Source: Variovorax atrisoli 110B
GTDB taxonomy: Bacteria; Pseudomonadota; Gammaproteobacteria; Burkholderiales; Burkholderiaceae_C
DNA: 64,000 bases
NCBI RefSeq assembly: GCF_000382045.1
Contig: NZ_KB907450.1
Location: 1,006,204-1,070,203 of the forward strand
Direction of reading: 5' to 3'
Below, piece after piece: positions 50,699-61,766 of this stretch. The notes under the pieces were generated by a model. That model was not told where the DNA came from. It did not search any database and saw nothing but the letters and a program-made list of their open reading frames with translations. Position 1 is the first letter of the stretch. Each line of letters begins with the position of its first letter. Made by a program: the position numbers and the translations under genes.

Positions 50699-51049
50699 AT
50701 GAAATTCAAACAGTCGAAAACGCTGCTGCGCAATGCAGCCCTGGGTGGTGCAATTGCAACGCTGCTGGCTTTCAGCGGCGCAGCGAGCGCGGCCCACATG
50801 CCGCAGGACAGCGACGCGCTGCAGACGGCGGGCGTCATCGCCAGCGTCGGAGCGCCTGCTTCGAAGCTCAAGGCGGAAGAAGTGTCGGCCCGGCAAGACC
50901 TGCTGAGCCTTGTCGCCCCCGCCGCCAAGCCCGAGAGGGCTCAGCCCGTGAATACCGCTTTGGTCGAGAGCTGCGCGAGCCGCTGGTACTGGCGCAGCCT
51001 GCTGGAAGAAATGGCCTGCGGCTTCTCAGGCCAAGGCTGGTTCAACTGA
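50699..51049 (+). CDS. Small secreted protein of unknown function
   Basis: A 116-residue protein with a signal peptide (basic start, hydrophobic core to about residue 27, cleavage near ASA, residues 29-31). The mature chain is about 85 residues, polar in the middle, with exactly two cysteines (92 and 107) in a Trp/Tyr-rich tail (ESCASRWYWRSLLEEMACGF), which could form a disulfide. It is divergent from macA-macB, which often exports peptides. A strong ribosome site precedes it. No family is recognised. Confidence 0.72.
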   Translation: MKFKQSKTLLRNAALGGAIATLLAFSGAASAAHMPQDSDALQTAGVIASVGAPASKLKAEEVSARQDLLSLVAPAAKPERAQPVNTALVESCASRWYWRSLLEEMACGFSGQGWFN

Positions 51050-51062
51050 GCCTCGCGGCGTG

Positions 51063-51089
51063 AAAAAGCCGCCCTCCAAGGGGCGGCTT
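51063..51089 (-). terminator. Terminator of dsbB
   Basis: On the minus strand AAGCCGCC, an 8-base loop and GGCGGCTT are followed by a T-run, 20-odd bases after dsbB. The plus-strand copy has no T-run. Confidence 0.75.
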
Positions 51090-51110
51090 CCGGAGGCCTA
51101 AAGAAGACGC

Positions 51111-51610
51111 TCAGCGTGCGCGACGCGAACGCACCAGCAGCGTGATCAGCAGCAGCGACAGAACCACGAACGCGATGAACGACCAGTTCGCCAGCGTCAG
51201 TCCGAACAGCGACCAGTCGACCTTCGAACAGTCGCCACCGCCGCGGAAGATCATCGGCAGCGCGCGCTTCAGCGGAAAGGTCTCGATCATCCCGTAGAGG
51301 TCGCGGCCGCAGCTCACGACTTCGGGCGGATACCACTGCAGCCAGCTCTGCGAGGCCGCCGTATAGGCACCGCCCAGCGCGGCCAGCAGCGCCAGCACAC
51401 CGCCCACGACCCGCAGCCCCACGTTGCGGAACACCCCGGCCAGCCCGGTGAACAGCGCCACCAGCACCAGCGCGTAACGCTGCACGATGCACATCGGACA
51501 AGGTTCGAGCCCGACCACGTGCTGCAGGTAGAGCCCGAAGGCCAGCATCAGGACACAGGCAAGGCAGATCAAGCCGAACGCGCGGCGCGGCGCGCCGAAG
51601 TACCAATCGA

Positions 51611-51626
<16 letters not shown>
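51111..51626 (-). CDS. dsbB: Disulfide bond formation protein DsbB
   Basis: A 171-residue inner-membrane protein with four helices. The two redox pairs are present: Cys43-Cys46 ([11 protein letters not shown], with the quinone-site Arg50) and Cys106-Cys133 in the second periplasmic loop. A CLAC pair (21, 24) lies in the first helix. DsbB reoxidises DsbA using quinone. It overlaps the end of cysA by 16 bases, so it is probably co-transcribed with the sulfate importer. Confidence 0.94.
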
Positions 51627-52708
<1,082 letters not shown>

Positions 52709-52728
52709 GATTTCTTCTCTCTCAGGGC

Positions 52729-53631
52729 TCAGGCCGCCGTGGCTTCAGGGGGCCGTTCCGGGGGCAGCTCGGCAATGGCCTTCATCTCGCGCTCGTGGCG
52801 CCATTCGATCACCGACTTGATCACCAGCGTGACCAGCGCCAGGATCGCCAGCAGCGAAGCCACAGCGAAGGCGGCCACCGACTGGTATTCGTTGTAGAGC
52901 ACTTCCACGTGCAGCGGCATGGTGTTGGTCTGGCCGCGGATGTGCCCCGACACCACCGACACCGCGCCGAACTCGCCCATGGCGCGCGCGTTGCACAGGA
53001 TCACGCCGTACAGCAGGCCCCACTTGATGTTGGGCAGCGTCACGCGCCAGAAGGTCTGCCAGCCGGTCGCGCCCAGCACGATGGCGGCCTGCTCCTCGTC
53101 GGTACCCTGCGCCTGCATCAGCGGCACGAGTTCGCGCGCGATGAACGGGAAGGTCACGAACACGGTCGCCAGCACGATGCCGGGCACGGCGAAGATGATC
53201 TTGATGTCGTGCTCGGCAAGCCAAGGGCCCAGCCAGCCCTGCGCACCGAACACCAGCACGTAGATCAGGCCCGCCACCACCGGCGACACCGCGAACGGCA
53301 GGTCGACCAGCGTGGTCAGCAGCGCCTTGCCGCGGAACTCGAACTTGGCGATGGCCCAGGCGCCGGCCACGCCGAACACCAGGTTCATCGGCACCGCGAT
53401 GGCGGCCGTGATCAGCGTCAGGCGGATGGCGCTCCAGGCGTCGGGCTCCTTCAGCGCATCGATGTACGCGGTGACGCCCTTGCGAAGGGCCTCGGTCGCC
53501 ACGGCGGCCAGCGGCAGCACCAGGAACAGGAACATGAAGCCGAGCGCGATGCCGATCAGCAGCCAGCGCACCCAGGCGGCTTCGGTGGTGCCGGCCTGCG
53601 CGCGGCGAACGACTTTGGAAGGGGCACTCAT
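52729..53631 (-). CDS. cysW: Sulfate transport permease CysW
   Basis: A 300-residue permease with about six helices and the EAA loop ([31 protein letters not shown]) that meets CysA. The order cysT-cysW-cysA and [30 protein letters not shown] mark CysW. An Arg/Lys-rich N-terminus precedes the first helix. It starts one base after cysT ends. Confidence 0.95.
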   Translation of the reverse strand: MSAPSKVVRRAQAGTTEAAWVRWLLIGIALGFMFLFLVLPLAAVATEALRKGVTAYIDALKEPDAWSAIRLTLITAAIAVPMNLVFGVAGAWAIAKFEFRGKALLTTLVDLPFAVSPVVAGLIYVLVFGAQGWLGPWLAEHDIKIIFAVPGIVLATVFVTFPFIARELVPLMQAQGTDEEQAAIVLGATGWQTFWRVTLPNIKWGLLYGVILCNARAMGEFGAVSVVSGHIRGQTNTMPLHVEVLYNEYQSVAAFAVASLLAILALVTLVIKSVIEWRHEREMKAIAELPPERPPEATAA

Positions 53632-53632
53632 G

Positions 53633-54520
53633 TCAGCTCCCCGAACGGCGACGCTGCCAGGCCTGCAGGCCGTTGATGACCAGCAGCAGCAGGAAGGAAA
53701 TGACCAGCATCACCAGCGCGACGGCGGTGGCACCCGCGTAGTCGTACTGCTCCAGCTTGCCGATGATGATGAGCGGCGTGATCTCCGAGATCATCGGCAT
53801 GTTGCCGGCGATGAAGATCACCGAGCCGTACTCGCCGATGGCCCGCGCGAAGGCCATGGCAAAGCCCGTCAGCAGCGCCGGCGCGATGGACGGGAAGATC
53901 ACCTTGGTGAAGGTCTGCAGCCGCGTCGCGCCCAGCGAGGTGGCAGCTTCCTCCAGCTCCTTCTCGGCGTCTTCCAGCACCGGCTGCACCGTGCGAACCA
54001 CGAAGGGCAGCCCGATGAAGATCAGCGCGATCACCACGCCCGCCGGCGTGAAGGCCAGCTTGATGCCGTGCGGCTCGAGCAGTTGGCCGATCCAGCCGTT
54101 GCCGGCCAGCAGCGCCGTCAGCGAGATGCCGGCCACGGCCGTGGGCAGCGCAAACGGCAGGTCGACCAGCGCATCGACGATGCGCTTGCCCGGAAACTTG
54201 TAGCGCACCAGCACCCAGGCCACCAGCAGGCCGAACACCGCGTTCACGATGGCGGCGAGCAGCGAGGCGCCGAAGGTCAGCCGGTACGAGGCCATCACGC
54301 GCGGCGCGGTCACTGCCGTCCAGAACTGCTCCCAGCTCAGCGTGAAGGTCTTGAAGACCAGCGCCGACAGCGGGATCAGCACGATCAGGCTCAGGTAGAG
54401 GATCGAGAAGCCCAGCGTGATTTGGAAACCGGGCAGCACGCGCTTGGCGCCCCCTGCCCGGTTGGCACGCGAAAAAGGCGCTCCCGCGGTCGGGAGCGCC
54501 GAAGAAGTCACACCACTCAT
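53633..54520 (-). CDS. cysT: Sulfate transport permease CysT (CysU)
   Basis: A 295-residue permease with six helices and an EAA loop ([34 protein letters not shown]). [25 protein letters not shown] is the CysT counterpart of the CysW motif. It follows sbp by a repeat and about 136 bases in all. Confidence 0.95.
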   Translation of the reverse strand: MSGVTSSALPTAGAPFSRANRAGGAKRVLPGFQITLGFSILYLSLIVLIPLSALVFKTFTLSWEQFWTAVTAPRVMASYRLTFGASLLAAIVNAVFGLLVAWVLVRYKFPGKRIVDALVDLPFALPTAVAGISLTALLAGNGWIGQLLEPHGIKLAFTPAGVVIALIFIGLPFVVRTVQPVLEDAEKELEEAATSLGATRLQTFTKVIFPSIAPALLTGFAMAFARAIGEYGSVIFIAGNMPMISEITPLIIIGKLEQYDYAGATAVALVMLVISFLLLLVINGLQAWQRRRSGS

Positions 54521-54558
54521 GATGAGAACGGTCCGTTGTTGAAGCGCTGGTCACTTCG

Positions 54559-54652
54559 TGGAACACCGCGGAACCGGCTTTGCCGGGCCGCTGGTGCTGC
54601 CCCCTGCAGGGGGGCTGGCGAAGCGACACGTAGTGCGCGAAGACTGGGGGTG
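54559..54652 (-). repeat. Interspersed structured repeat, copy 6
   Basis: On the minus strand it starts four bases after the sbp stop, in sense orientation, and fills most of the gap to cysT. The nested stem is intact (AGCACCAGCGG with CCGCGGTGTT, one G-U). Confidence 0.85.
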
Positions 54653-54656
54653 TGCT

Positions 54657-55673
54657 TCACTTTCCGCCAGGCGTGTACAGCTTGTCGAACTGGCCGCCGT
54701 CGTTGAAGTGCACCTTCTGCGCTTCGCCGAGGCTGCCGAACAGTTCCTGCACCGTGAAGAGCTGCAGCGGCTTGAAGGTCGATGCGTACTTCTTGAGCAC
54801 CGCCTGCGAGCGCGGACGCAGCGCGTGCTTGGCGGCGATTTCCTGCGCTTCCTCGGAATACAGCCAGTCGAGGTACGCCTTGGCGAGCTCGCCGGTGCCC
54901 TTCTTGGCGACGGTGCGCTCGACCACGGCCACCGGGTTCTCGGCCACGATGCTGATCGAGGGGTAGACCGAATCGACCTTGCCGGTGCCGAATTCGCGGT
55001 CGATGGAGACCACTTCCGATTCGAAGGTGATCAGCGCGTCGCCGATGTTGCGCTGCAGGAAGGCAGTGGTGGCGTCGCGGCCGCCGCGTGCCAGCACCGG
55101 CACGTTCTTGAACAGCTTGCCGACGAACTCGGCGGCCTGGGCGTCGGTGCCGCCCTTCTTCTTGACGTAGCCCCAGGCGGCCAGGTAGGCGTAGCGGCCG
55201 TTGCCGCCGGTCTTGGGGTTGACGATCACGACCTGCACGCCGGGCTTGATCAGGTCGTCCCAGTCCTTGATGCCCTTGGGGTTGCCGTTGCGCACGAGGA
55301 ACAGCATGGTCGACGTGGTCGGCGATGCGTTCTCGGGGAATTTCTTGTTCCAGTCCTTGGCGACCACGCCGGTGTTGGCCAGGAAGTCGATGTCGGTGGA
55401 GGTGTTCATCGTCACCACATCGGCGTCGAGGCCATCGGCCACCGCGCGGGCCTGCGCGCTGGAGCCGCCGTGCGACTGGTCGATCTTCACGTCCTTGCCG
55501 GTCGCCTTCTTGTAGTGCGCCACGAAGGCCGCGTTGTAGTCCTTGTAGAACTCGCGCGCCACGTCGTAGGAAGCATTCAGCAGCCCCGTGCCCTGGGCGA
55601 AGGCGGTGCTGCCGGCGAGTGCGGAGGACGCCAGCGCGAGCACGGCGACGAAGGTCTTGATTCTGGAAGTCAT
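54657..55673 (-). CDS. sbp: Sulfate-binding protein
   Basis: A 338-residue periplasmic solute-binding protein: signal peptide ending AFA-Q (about residue 26), then LLNASYDVAREFYKDYN, QSHGGSSAQARAVADGLDADVVTMNT (the Ser-rich sulfate-binding turn), NPKTGGNGRYAYLAAWG and ENPVAVVERTV. These are the sulfate-binding signatures. It feeds CysTWA. The start overlaps the stop of the upstream hydrolase gene by ATGA. Confidence 0.96.
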   Translation of the reverse strand: MTSRIKTFVAVLALASSALAGSTAFAQGTGLLNASYDVAREFYKDYNAAFVAHYKKATGKDVKIDQSHGGSSAQARAVADGLDADVVTMNTSTDIDFLANTGVVAKDWNKKFPENASPTTSTMLFLVRNGNPKGIKDWDDLIKPGVQVVIVNPKTGGNGRYAYLAAWGYVKKKGGTDAQAAEFVGKLFKNVPVLARGGRDATTAFLQRNIGDALITFESEVVSIDREFGTGKVDSVYPSISIVAENPVAVVERTVAKKGTGELAKAYLDWLYSEEAQEIAAKHALRPRSQAVLKKYASTFKPLQLFTVQELFGSLGEAQKVHFNDGGQFDKLYTPGGK

Positions 55674-56245
55674 GTAGTTGCCAGGTTTTCTGAAAATTCA
55701 CGCCCCGCCGACCATGCGGCGGGCTCGTCGGTCAGCGACTGGAGCAAGGCAAGGCCCAGCGGCCACTCCCCGTGCCCCGAATCGATGTTGATGTGGCCCG
55801 CATTCTGCATCCGGACGAACTCGCTGCCCCAGGCGCGCGAATATGCGCCCGCCAGGCGGATCGGACAGTACGGATCGTTGCTGCTGGCCACCACGATGCT
55901 GCGGTACGGCAGCGCGGCATATGGCACGGGTGCGAAATCGGAGAGCACCGCGCGGCGCTCGGGGTCGGCGGGTGCCACCAGCAGCGCCCCCTGGATGCGG
56001 GCCGCGGCCTCTGCCGGCAGGTGGGCCGTGGCGATGCAGCCGAGGCTGTGCGCGGCGATCACCACCGGGCCATCGCTCTCCAGCACCAGCTTGGCCAGCG
56101 TGCTCACCCACGCCTCGCGCTTGGGCGAAGCCCAGTCGTCCTGCACCACGCGTGCAGCGCCCGGGATGCGCTCCTCCCACAGGCTCTGCCAGTGGCCGGG
56201 CCCGGAGTCGCGCCAACCAGGCACGATCACGACGCGGGTCTGCAT
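55670..56245 (-). CDS. RBBP9/YdeN-family alpha/beta hydrolase
   Basis: A 191-residue small hydrolase. The catalytic triad is visible: Ser67 (AAHSLGC), Asp124 (SSNDPYC) and His151 (AGHINID). The VVIVPGWRDSGPGHWQSLWEE start and the short length fit RBBP9/YdeN serine hydrolases. Substrates of this family are poorly known. It is translationally coupled to sbp (4-base overlap), and 26 bases after the peroxiredoxin gene, so it may be part of the sulfur operon. Confidence 0.85.
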   Translation of the reverse strand: MQTRVVIVPGWRDSGPGHWQSLWEERIPGAARVVQDDWASPKREAWVSTLAKLVLESDGPVVIAAHSLGCIATAHLPAEAAARIQGALLVAPADPERRAVLSDFAPVPYAALPYRSIVVASSNDPYCPIRLAGAYSRAWGSEFVRMQNAGHINIDSGHGEWPLGLALLQSLTDEPAAWSAGREFSENLATT

Positions 56246-56270
56246 GACGGCGTTGCCTTTCTCGCCCGCT

Positions 56271-56912
<642 letters not shown>

Positions 56913-57030
56913 GGTCGCTCCTGGATTGGATGGGAGTCCCGGATTGTGCGAACCCTTGCTTCAATGCCAAACGAATATCTGCTTGTTTGGATATGACGTT
57001 TTCCGCATAACGCGCTGATCCCGCCCCGCG

Positions 57031-57954
57031 CTAGAACATCCGCATGTCAGCGCTCTGCAGGTGCTCCATCAGGAAATCGATCAGCTTCCGTACCGCCGGC
57101 ACCAGCGCCCGCCGCGCCGGAAACACCATGTGCGCGATCACCGGCGGCGGGCCCCAACCCGGCAGAAGCCTCACCAGCCGGCCGGCCTCCACGTCGGCGC
57201 GGCACATGTAGTCAGGAAGCATGGTCGCGCCGACACCGCCCAGCGCGCCGTATTGCAGCGTGGCCAGGTCGTCCGCCACGTACAGCGGCATGTGCGAATG
57301 GACGACGCTCTCGCCGTTCGGGCCCTCCAGCCGCCAGTCGGCGCGCCCTTCCCCGTTGACCGACATGGCCGCCGTGGGCAGCTTGGCCAGGTCGGCCACC
57401 GTCTGCACCGGCCCATATCGCTTCAGCAGCCCCGGGCTCGCCACCAGCACGCCGCGGCTGTAGCCGAAGGTCTTGGCGACCAGCACGGTGCTGTCTTCGA
57501 TGACGGGGCGCACACGCAAGGCGATGTCGATGCCCTCCTCGATCAGGTCGACCGGCCGGTTGATCACCTTCATGTCGATGCGTACGGCCGGGTAGCGCTC
57601 CATGAACACAGGCATGAGCTGTGCCAGGCCGCTGTGGGCGATCGTGACCGGGCAGCTCAGCCGCACCAGCCCGCTGGGTTCGGTCTGCACCTGGGCCACC
57701 GCCTCGGCCGCCGCCTGGGCCGCGTCGCGCATGGCGGAAGCATGCCGCAGGTAGATCTCGCCGGCCGGCGTGAGCGACAGCCGCCGCGTGCTGCGCTGCA
57801 TCAGCTGCACGCCAAGGCGCTCCTCCAGCTCCGCCACCCGGCGCGAGAGGCGCGACTTGGGGATGCCCAGTGCCCGGCTGGCGGCCGCAAAGCCGCCGCG
57901 CTCGGCCACTTCGGCGAAGAAAACCATGTCGTTGAGGTCTTGCATGACAGCCAT
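57031..57954 (-). CDS. LysR-family regulator
   Basis: A 307-residue LysR protein: HTH (FAAASRALGIPKSRLSRRVAELEERLG, about residues 22-48) and an effector domain. The MQDLNDMVFFAEVAERGGF start matches the group that often controls FMN-dependent NADH-azoreductase and quinone-stress genes next to it. It is divergent from azoR with a 126-base gap, so azoR is its probable target. ATG 57945 is an alternative start. Confidence 0.88.
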   Translation of the reverse strand: MAVMQDLNDMVFFAEVAERGGFAAASRALGIPKSRLSRRVAELEERLGVQLMQRSTRRLSLTPAGEIYLRHASAMRDAAQAAAEAVAQVQTEPSGLVRLSCPVTIAHSGLAQLMPVFMERYPAVRIDMKVINRPVDLIEEGIDIALRVRPVIEDSTVLVAKTFGYSRGVLVASPGLLKRYGPVQTVADLAKLPTAAMSVNGEGRADWRLEGPNGESVVHSHMPLYVADDLATLQYGALGGVGATMLPDYMCRADVEAGRLVRLLPGWGPPPVIAHMVFPARRALVPAVRKLIDFLMEHLQSADMRMF

Positions 57955-57995
57955 TGTCCCGCAGATAGAACGATGTAGCCAGATTTTGGCTACTT

Positions 57996-58009
57996 ATCGA
58001 TTACTCGAT
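57996..58009. promoter_or_regulatory. Candidate LysR binding site
   Basis: ATCGA, TTAC, TCGAT is a perfect 5-base inverted repeat in the divergent gap between the LysR gene and azoR. The position fits a LysR activation/repression site; contacts are unproven. Confidence 0.4.
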
Positions 58010-58080
58010 CGAAAAATAGAATTCTTCCATCCGCCGGCCATCTTGAGCGCCGACAGCCATACAGAAAGTGATCGATTGAA

Positions 58081-58728
58081 ATGAAGCTGCTCCACATCGA
58101 CTCCAGCATCCTCGGCACCAACTCGACCTCGCGCCTGCTCTCGGCCGAAATCGTGACCGCATGGCGTGCCTCCCATCCCGACACCGCCGTCGAGTACCTC
58201 GACCTGGCCGTGGACACCCCCTCGCACTTCGGCGCCGACGCGCTGGGCATCAAGACGGGCGTGCAGGCCCAGCCCACCCCGGCCCAGCAGCGCGAGAACG
58301 ACCTGTCCGAAAAGCTGGTGAGCCAGTTCCTCGCGGCGGACGTGGTCGTGATCGGCGCGCCCTTCTACAACTTCTCGATTCCGACCCAGCTCAAGGCCTG
58401 GATCGACCGCCTCGCGCAGGCCGGCCGCACCTTCAAGTACACCGAGAAGGGGCCCGTGGGCCTGGCCGGCGGCAAGACCGTCATCGTGGCCCTGAGCCGC
58501 GGCGGCGTGTACTCGGCCAGCGAAGGCGGCCAGGCGATGGAACACCAGGAGAGCTACCTGAAGGTGATCTTCGGCTTCTTCGGCATCACCGACGTGCGCT
58601 TCGTGCGCGCCGAAGGCCTGGCGATGGGCGACGAGGCCCGCAACAAGGCCCTGGCCGCCGCCCGCGCCGACATCCTGGCGACCACGGCCGAAGCGGCCAA
58701 CCAGCGCAGCGCAGCGATCGCCGCCTGA
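58081..58728 (+). CDS. azoR: FMN-dependent NADH-azoreductase
   Basis: A 215-residue flavodoxin-fold protein: [21 protein letters not shown] (FMN phosphate loop), [27 protein letters not shown] and ALSRGGVYS, all AzoR signatures. It reduces azo dyes and, physiologically, quinones by two electrons using NADH. It is likely induced by electrophiles via the divergent LysR. A terminator follows. Confidence 0.93.
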   Translation: MKLLHIDSSILGTNSTSRLLSAEIVTAWRASHPDTAVEYLDLAVDTPSHFGADALGIKTGVQAQPTPAQQRENDLSEKLVSQFLAADVVVIGAPFYNFSIPTQLKAWIDRLAQAGRTFKYTEKGPVGLAGGKTVIVALSRGGVYSASEGGQAMEHQESYLKVIFGFFGITDVRFVRAEGLAMGDEARNKALAAARADILATTAEAANQRSAAIAA

Positions 58729-58749
58729 CCGGCGCCGCCGCCCGCAGCG

Positions 58750-58780
58750 AAAAAAGCCGCCCTTGCCGGGCGGCTTTTTT
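58750..58780. terminator. Bidirectional terminator
   Basis: A-run, GCCGCCC, TTGC-type loop, GGGCGGC, T-run; ends azoR and the convergent FMN reductase gene. Confidence 0.88.
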
Positions 58781-58804
58781 GCTTTCGCAGGGTACAGGCG
58801 CCGA

Positions 58805-59359
58805 TCAGGCCGAGTGGCTCTTGATCCAGGCCACGTACTTGTCCATCCAGCCCTGCAGGAACTTCTTCGAGCCTTCGTTGCCGATGTGGCCCTTGTCGTC
58901 GAACAGGTCGTCCTTGGCCTGCAGGAACACTTCAGGCGCGCCCAGCGTGGGAACGTCGAGGTAGGCAAGGATGTTGCGCAGGTGCTGCTGCGCGAGCGCG
59001 GTGCCGATGGCGCCGACCGAGATGCCGACCACGCCGGCCGGCTTGCCCGCCCAGGCGCTCTGGCCGTAGGGGCGCGAGGCATGGTCGATGGCGTTCTTCA
59101 GCACGCCGGGAATGGAGCGGTTGTATTCGGGCGTGACGAACAGCAGGCCGTCGGCGGCCGCGATCTCGGTCTTCAGGCGCTTCACCGACGCGGCCTGGTT
59201 GCCATCATCGTCCTGGTTGTACAGGGGCAGATCGTCGATGCGCAGGCTCTCGAAGGTGAAGTCCGAGGGCGCGAGGTGCGCCAGGGCGAGGGCCAGCTTG
59301 TGGTTGTAGGAATCCTTGCGCAGGCTGCCGACGATGACGGCGATGCGGGTCTGGGCCAT
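58805..59359 (-). CDS. NADPH-dependent FMN reductase / quinone reductase
   Basis: A 184-residue flavodoxin-like protein of the ChrR/YieF group: VIVGSLRKDSYNHKLA (FMN phosphate loop), LPLYNQD, and TPEYNRSIPGVLKNAIDHASRPYGQSAWAGKPAGVVG. Members reduce quinones, chromate or FMN. Convergent to azoR, suggesting a shared redox-stress neighbourhood. Confidence 0.9.
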   Translation of the reverse strand: MAQTRIAVIVGSLRKDSYNHKLALALAHLAPSDFTFESLRIDDLPLYNQDDDGNQAASVKRLKTEIAAADGLLFVTPEYNRSIPGVLKNAIDHASRPYGQSAWAGKPAGVVGISVGAIGTALAQQHLRNILAYLDVPTLGAPEVFLQAKDDLFDDKGHIGNEGSKKFLQGWMDKYVAWIKSHSA

Positions 59360-59526
59360 GAATGTGCTCCTTGGTTGAGAGGGTCGGAATGACGAGCCCG
59401 ATTATGCGAAGCGCCCATGACCTTTTCTGGAAAAGTTCATCCGCTTGCGGCCGATCGACGTCAAGATGACACGTTCCGTTTCGCTACGTTTCCATCCGGG
59501 CTTCCATCCAGGCGCAGGACGCATCA

Positions 59527-60744
59527 GTGACCCATTCATCTTCCCACCACGACGTCATCGTCATCGGCCTCGGCGCGCTCGGCGCCGCCACCCTCTGCCA
59601 GCTCGCCCAACGCGGCGCGCGCGTGCTGGGCATCGACCAGTTCTCCCCGCCGCACGACCAGGGCTCCTCGCACGGCGACTCGCGCATCACGCGGCTGGCC
59701 GTGGGCGAAGGCGACGAATACGTGCCCTTCGTGCAGCGCTCGCATGCCATCTGGCGCGAGCTCGAGGCGCGCACCGGCAAGTCGCTCATGACCACGACCG
59801 GCGGCCTGATCCTCGCGCCGCGCGACCGCGTGGCCGAGCACCACGGCAAGTCCGACTTCGTGCGCCGCACCATCGCCTGCGCCGAGCGATTCGGCATCGC
59901 GCACGAGGTGCTCGACGCCGCCGGCATCCGCGCGCGCTTTCCGCAGTTCAGGCTGCAGGGCGACGAGATCGGCTACTTCGAGTACGAGGCCGGCTTCGTG
60001 CGGCCAGAGGAGGCCATCGGCGCGCAGCTCGACGTTGCGCGCGCATCGGGCGCACGGACGATCACCGGCGAGCGAGTCGACGCCGTCGAGCCGACAGGCA
60101 GCGGCGACGTGCTGCGTGTGCGAACCGCCGCCGCGAGCTTCACGGCCGACCGCGTCGTGGTCGCGGCCGGTGCCTGGCTGCCCGCCTTCCTCGGCGCACA
60201 GGCGCGCACCGACTGGCAGGCCGACTTCTCCGTGCACCGGCAGGTGATGCACTGGTTCGACACCGGCAGCGCCGCCGCCGACTTCGCGCCGGGGCGCTTC
60301 CCCATCTTCATCTGGATGTTCGGCGACGGGCCGGAAGACTACATGTACGGCTTTCCGGCCTCCGACCCGGCGCAGCCCGCGCTCAAGGTCGCGACCGAGC
60401 AGTATGTCGACGCAACCACGCCCGCCACCATCGACCGCAGCGTGAGCGCGGAAGAAAGCGCCGCCATGTACCGCGAGCGCGTGGCCGGCCGCTTTCCGCA
60501 GATCGGAGGCCGGGCCGTGAAGGCACGCGCCTGCATGTACACCGTGACGCCAGACCGCCGTTTCGTGATCGACGCACTCGACGGCATGCCCAGCCTGCTC
60601 GTGGTCTCGGCCTGCTCGGGCCACGGCTTCAAGCACTCGGCCGGGCTGGGCGACGCCATCGCGGATCATGTGCTGGGCCGCGCCAGCGCGCTCGACCTCT
60701 CGCCCTTTGCCCGCGGCCGTCTGCTGGAGAAGGCTGCGGCCTGA
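59527..60744 (+). CDS. FAD-dependent amine/amino-acid oxidase (N-methyltryptophan or sarcosine oxidase type)
   Basis: A 405-residue protein starting at GTG. It has the dinucleotide loop IVIGLGALGAAT, QGSSHGDSRITRLAVGEGDEYVP (monomeric sarcosine oxidase-like), and Cys336 in ACMYTVTPDRRF, the position where FAD is covalently bound in these enzymes. SACSGHGFKHS is a conserved C-terminal segment. It oxidises N-methyl or secondary amino acids. SolA-like (N-methyltryptophan) or monomeric sarcosine oxidase are equally possible. Confidence 0.88.
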   Translation: MTHSSSHHDVIVIGLGALGAATLCQLAQRGARVLGIDQFSPPHDQGSSHGDSRITRLAVGEGDEYVPFVQRSHAIWRELEARTGKSLMTTTGGLILAPRDRVAEHHGKSDFVRRTIACAERFGIAHEVLDAAGIRARFPQFRLQGDEIGYFEYEAGFVRPEEAIGAQLDVARASGARTITGERVDAVEPTGSGDVLRVRTAAASFTADRVVVAAGAWLPAFLGAQARTDWQADFSVHRQVMHWFDTGSAAADFAPGRFPIFIWMFGDGPEDYMYGFPASDPAQPALKVATEQYVDATTPATIDRSVSAEESAAMYRERVAGRFPQIGGRAVKARACMYTVTPDRRFVIDALDGMPSLLVVSACSGHGFKHSAGLGDAIADHVLGRASALDLSPFARGRLLEKAAA

Positions 60745-60814
60745 AGCACGCACGGGCGATCCCGGGCATCATCGCGGCCGATCTTTTCACTGTCGGATAC
60801 AGGAGCGAAGCGCG

Positions 60815-61759
60815 ATGAGATTTCTCGTGGTGGGTGCCGGCGCACTCGGTGGTTATTTCGGCGGCCGTCTGCTGGAGGCGGGACGCGACGTCACCTTCCT
60901 GCTGCGCCCGCGCCGCGCGGCGCAGCTCGCGAAGACCGGGCTGGTGATACAGAGCCCCTTCGGCAACCTGCAGCTGCCCTCGCCGAAGCACGTGCTGGCC
61001 GACGGCATCGACGGGCCCTACGACGTGATCGTGGTCGGCAGCAAGGCCTACGACCTCGACTCGACGATGGACTCGTTCGCACCGGCCGTCGGCCCCGACA
61101 CCGTGATCCTCCCCCTGCTCAACGGCATGAGCCACATCGACCGGCTCGTCGAGCGCTTCGGCAGCGAGCGCGTGCTGGGCGGCCTGTGCATGATCTCCGC
61201 CACCCTCGACGATGAAGGTCGCGTGCTGCATCTCAACGACATGCACGGCCTGAGCTTCGGCGAGCGCGCGGGCGGCCGGTCGGCGCGGGTCGATGCCATC
61301 GCCGCGCAGTTCGCCGGGGCGAAGTTCGACGCCACGGCCAGCGAGAGCATCGCGCAGGACATGTGGGAGAAGTGGGTCTTCATCGCCTCGGCAGCCGGCC
61401 TCACGAGCCTCATGCACGCCTCCATCGGCGACATCGTGGCCGCCGGCGGCCAGGACGTGGCGCTGTCGATCTTCGACGAGTGCTGCGCCATCGCCGCCCA
61501 CAACGGCTTCGCGCCGCGCGCTCCCGCCGTACAGCGTGGGCGCGCCATCATCACGGCCGCCGGCTCGCCGATGACGGCATCGATGTACAAGGACATGGCT
61601 CGCGGCGCTGCCGTGGAAGCCGATCACATCGTCGGCGACCTCCTGAGCCGCGCGGCGCCCGGCAATGCCACGGTGCCCACCGTGCTGCGCACCGCCTACG
61701 TGCACCTCAAGGCCTACGAGGCTCGACGCGCCCGCGAGGCTGCCGCGGCTGCAGCCTGA
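60815..61759 (+). CDS. Ketopantoate reductase-family protein (2-dehydropantoate 2-reductase)
   Basis: A 314-residue protein: VVGAGALGGYFGGRLLEAGRDVTFLLR (NADPH loop), LPLLNGMSHIDRLVERFG, and EKWVFIASAAGLTSLM (catalytic Lys) in the C-terminal domain. It could be PanE for pantothenate, but duplicates of the family are common and act on other 2-keto acids. A GGAG ribosome site precedes the ATG. The next gene starts seven bases later. Confidence 0.85.
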   Translation: MRFLVVGAGALGGYFGGRLLEAGRDVTFLLRPRRAAQLAKTGLVIQSPFGNLQLPSPKHVLADGIDGPYDVIVVGSKAYDLDSTMDSFAPAVGPDTVILPLLNGMSHIDRLVERFGSERVLGGLCMISATLDDEGRVLHLNDMHGLSFGERAGGRSARVDAIAAQFAGAKFDATASESIAQDMWEKWVFIASAAGLTSLMHASIGDIVAAGGQDVALSIFDECCAIAAHNGFAPRAPAVQRGRAIITAAGSPMTASMYKDMARGAAVEADHIVGDLLSRAAPGNATVPTVLRTAYVHLKAYEARRAREAAAAAA

Positions 61760-61766
61760 GGAGCCA

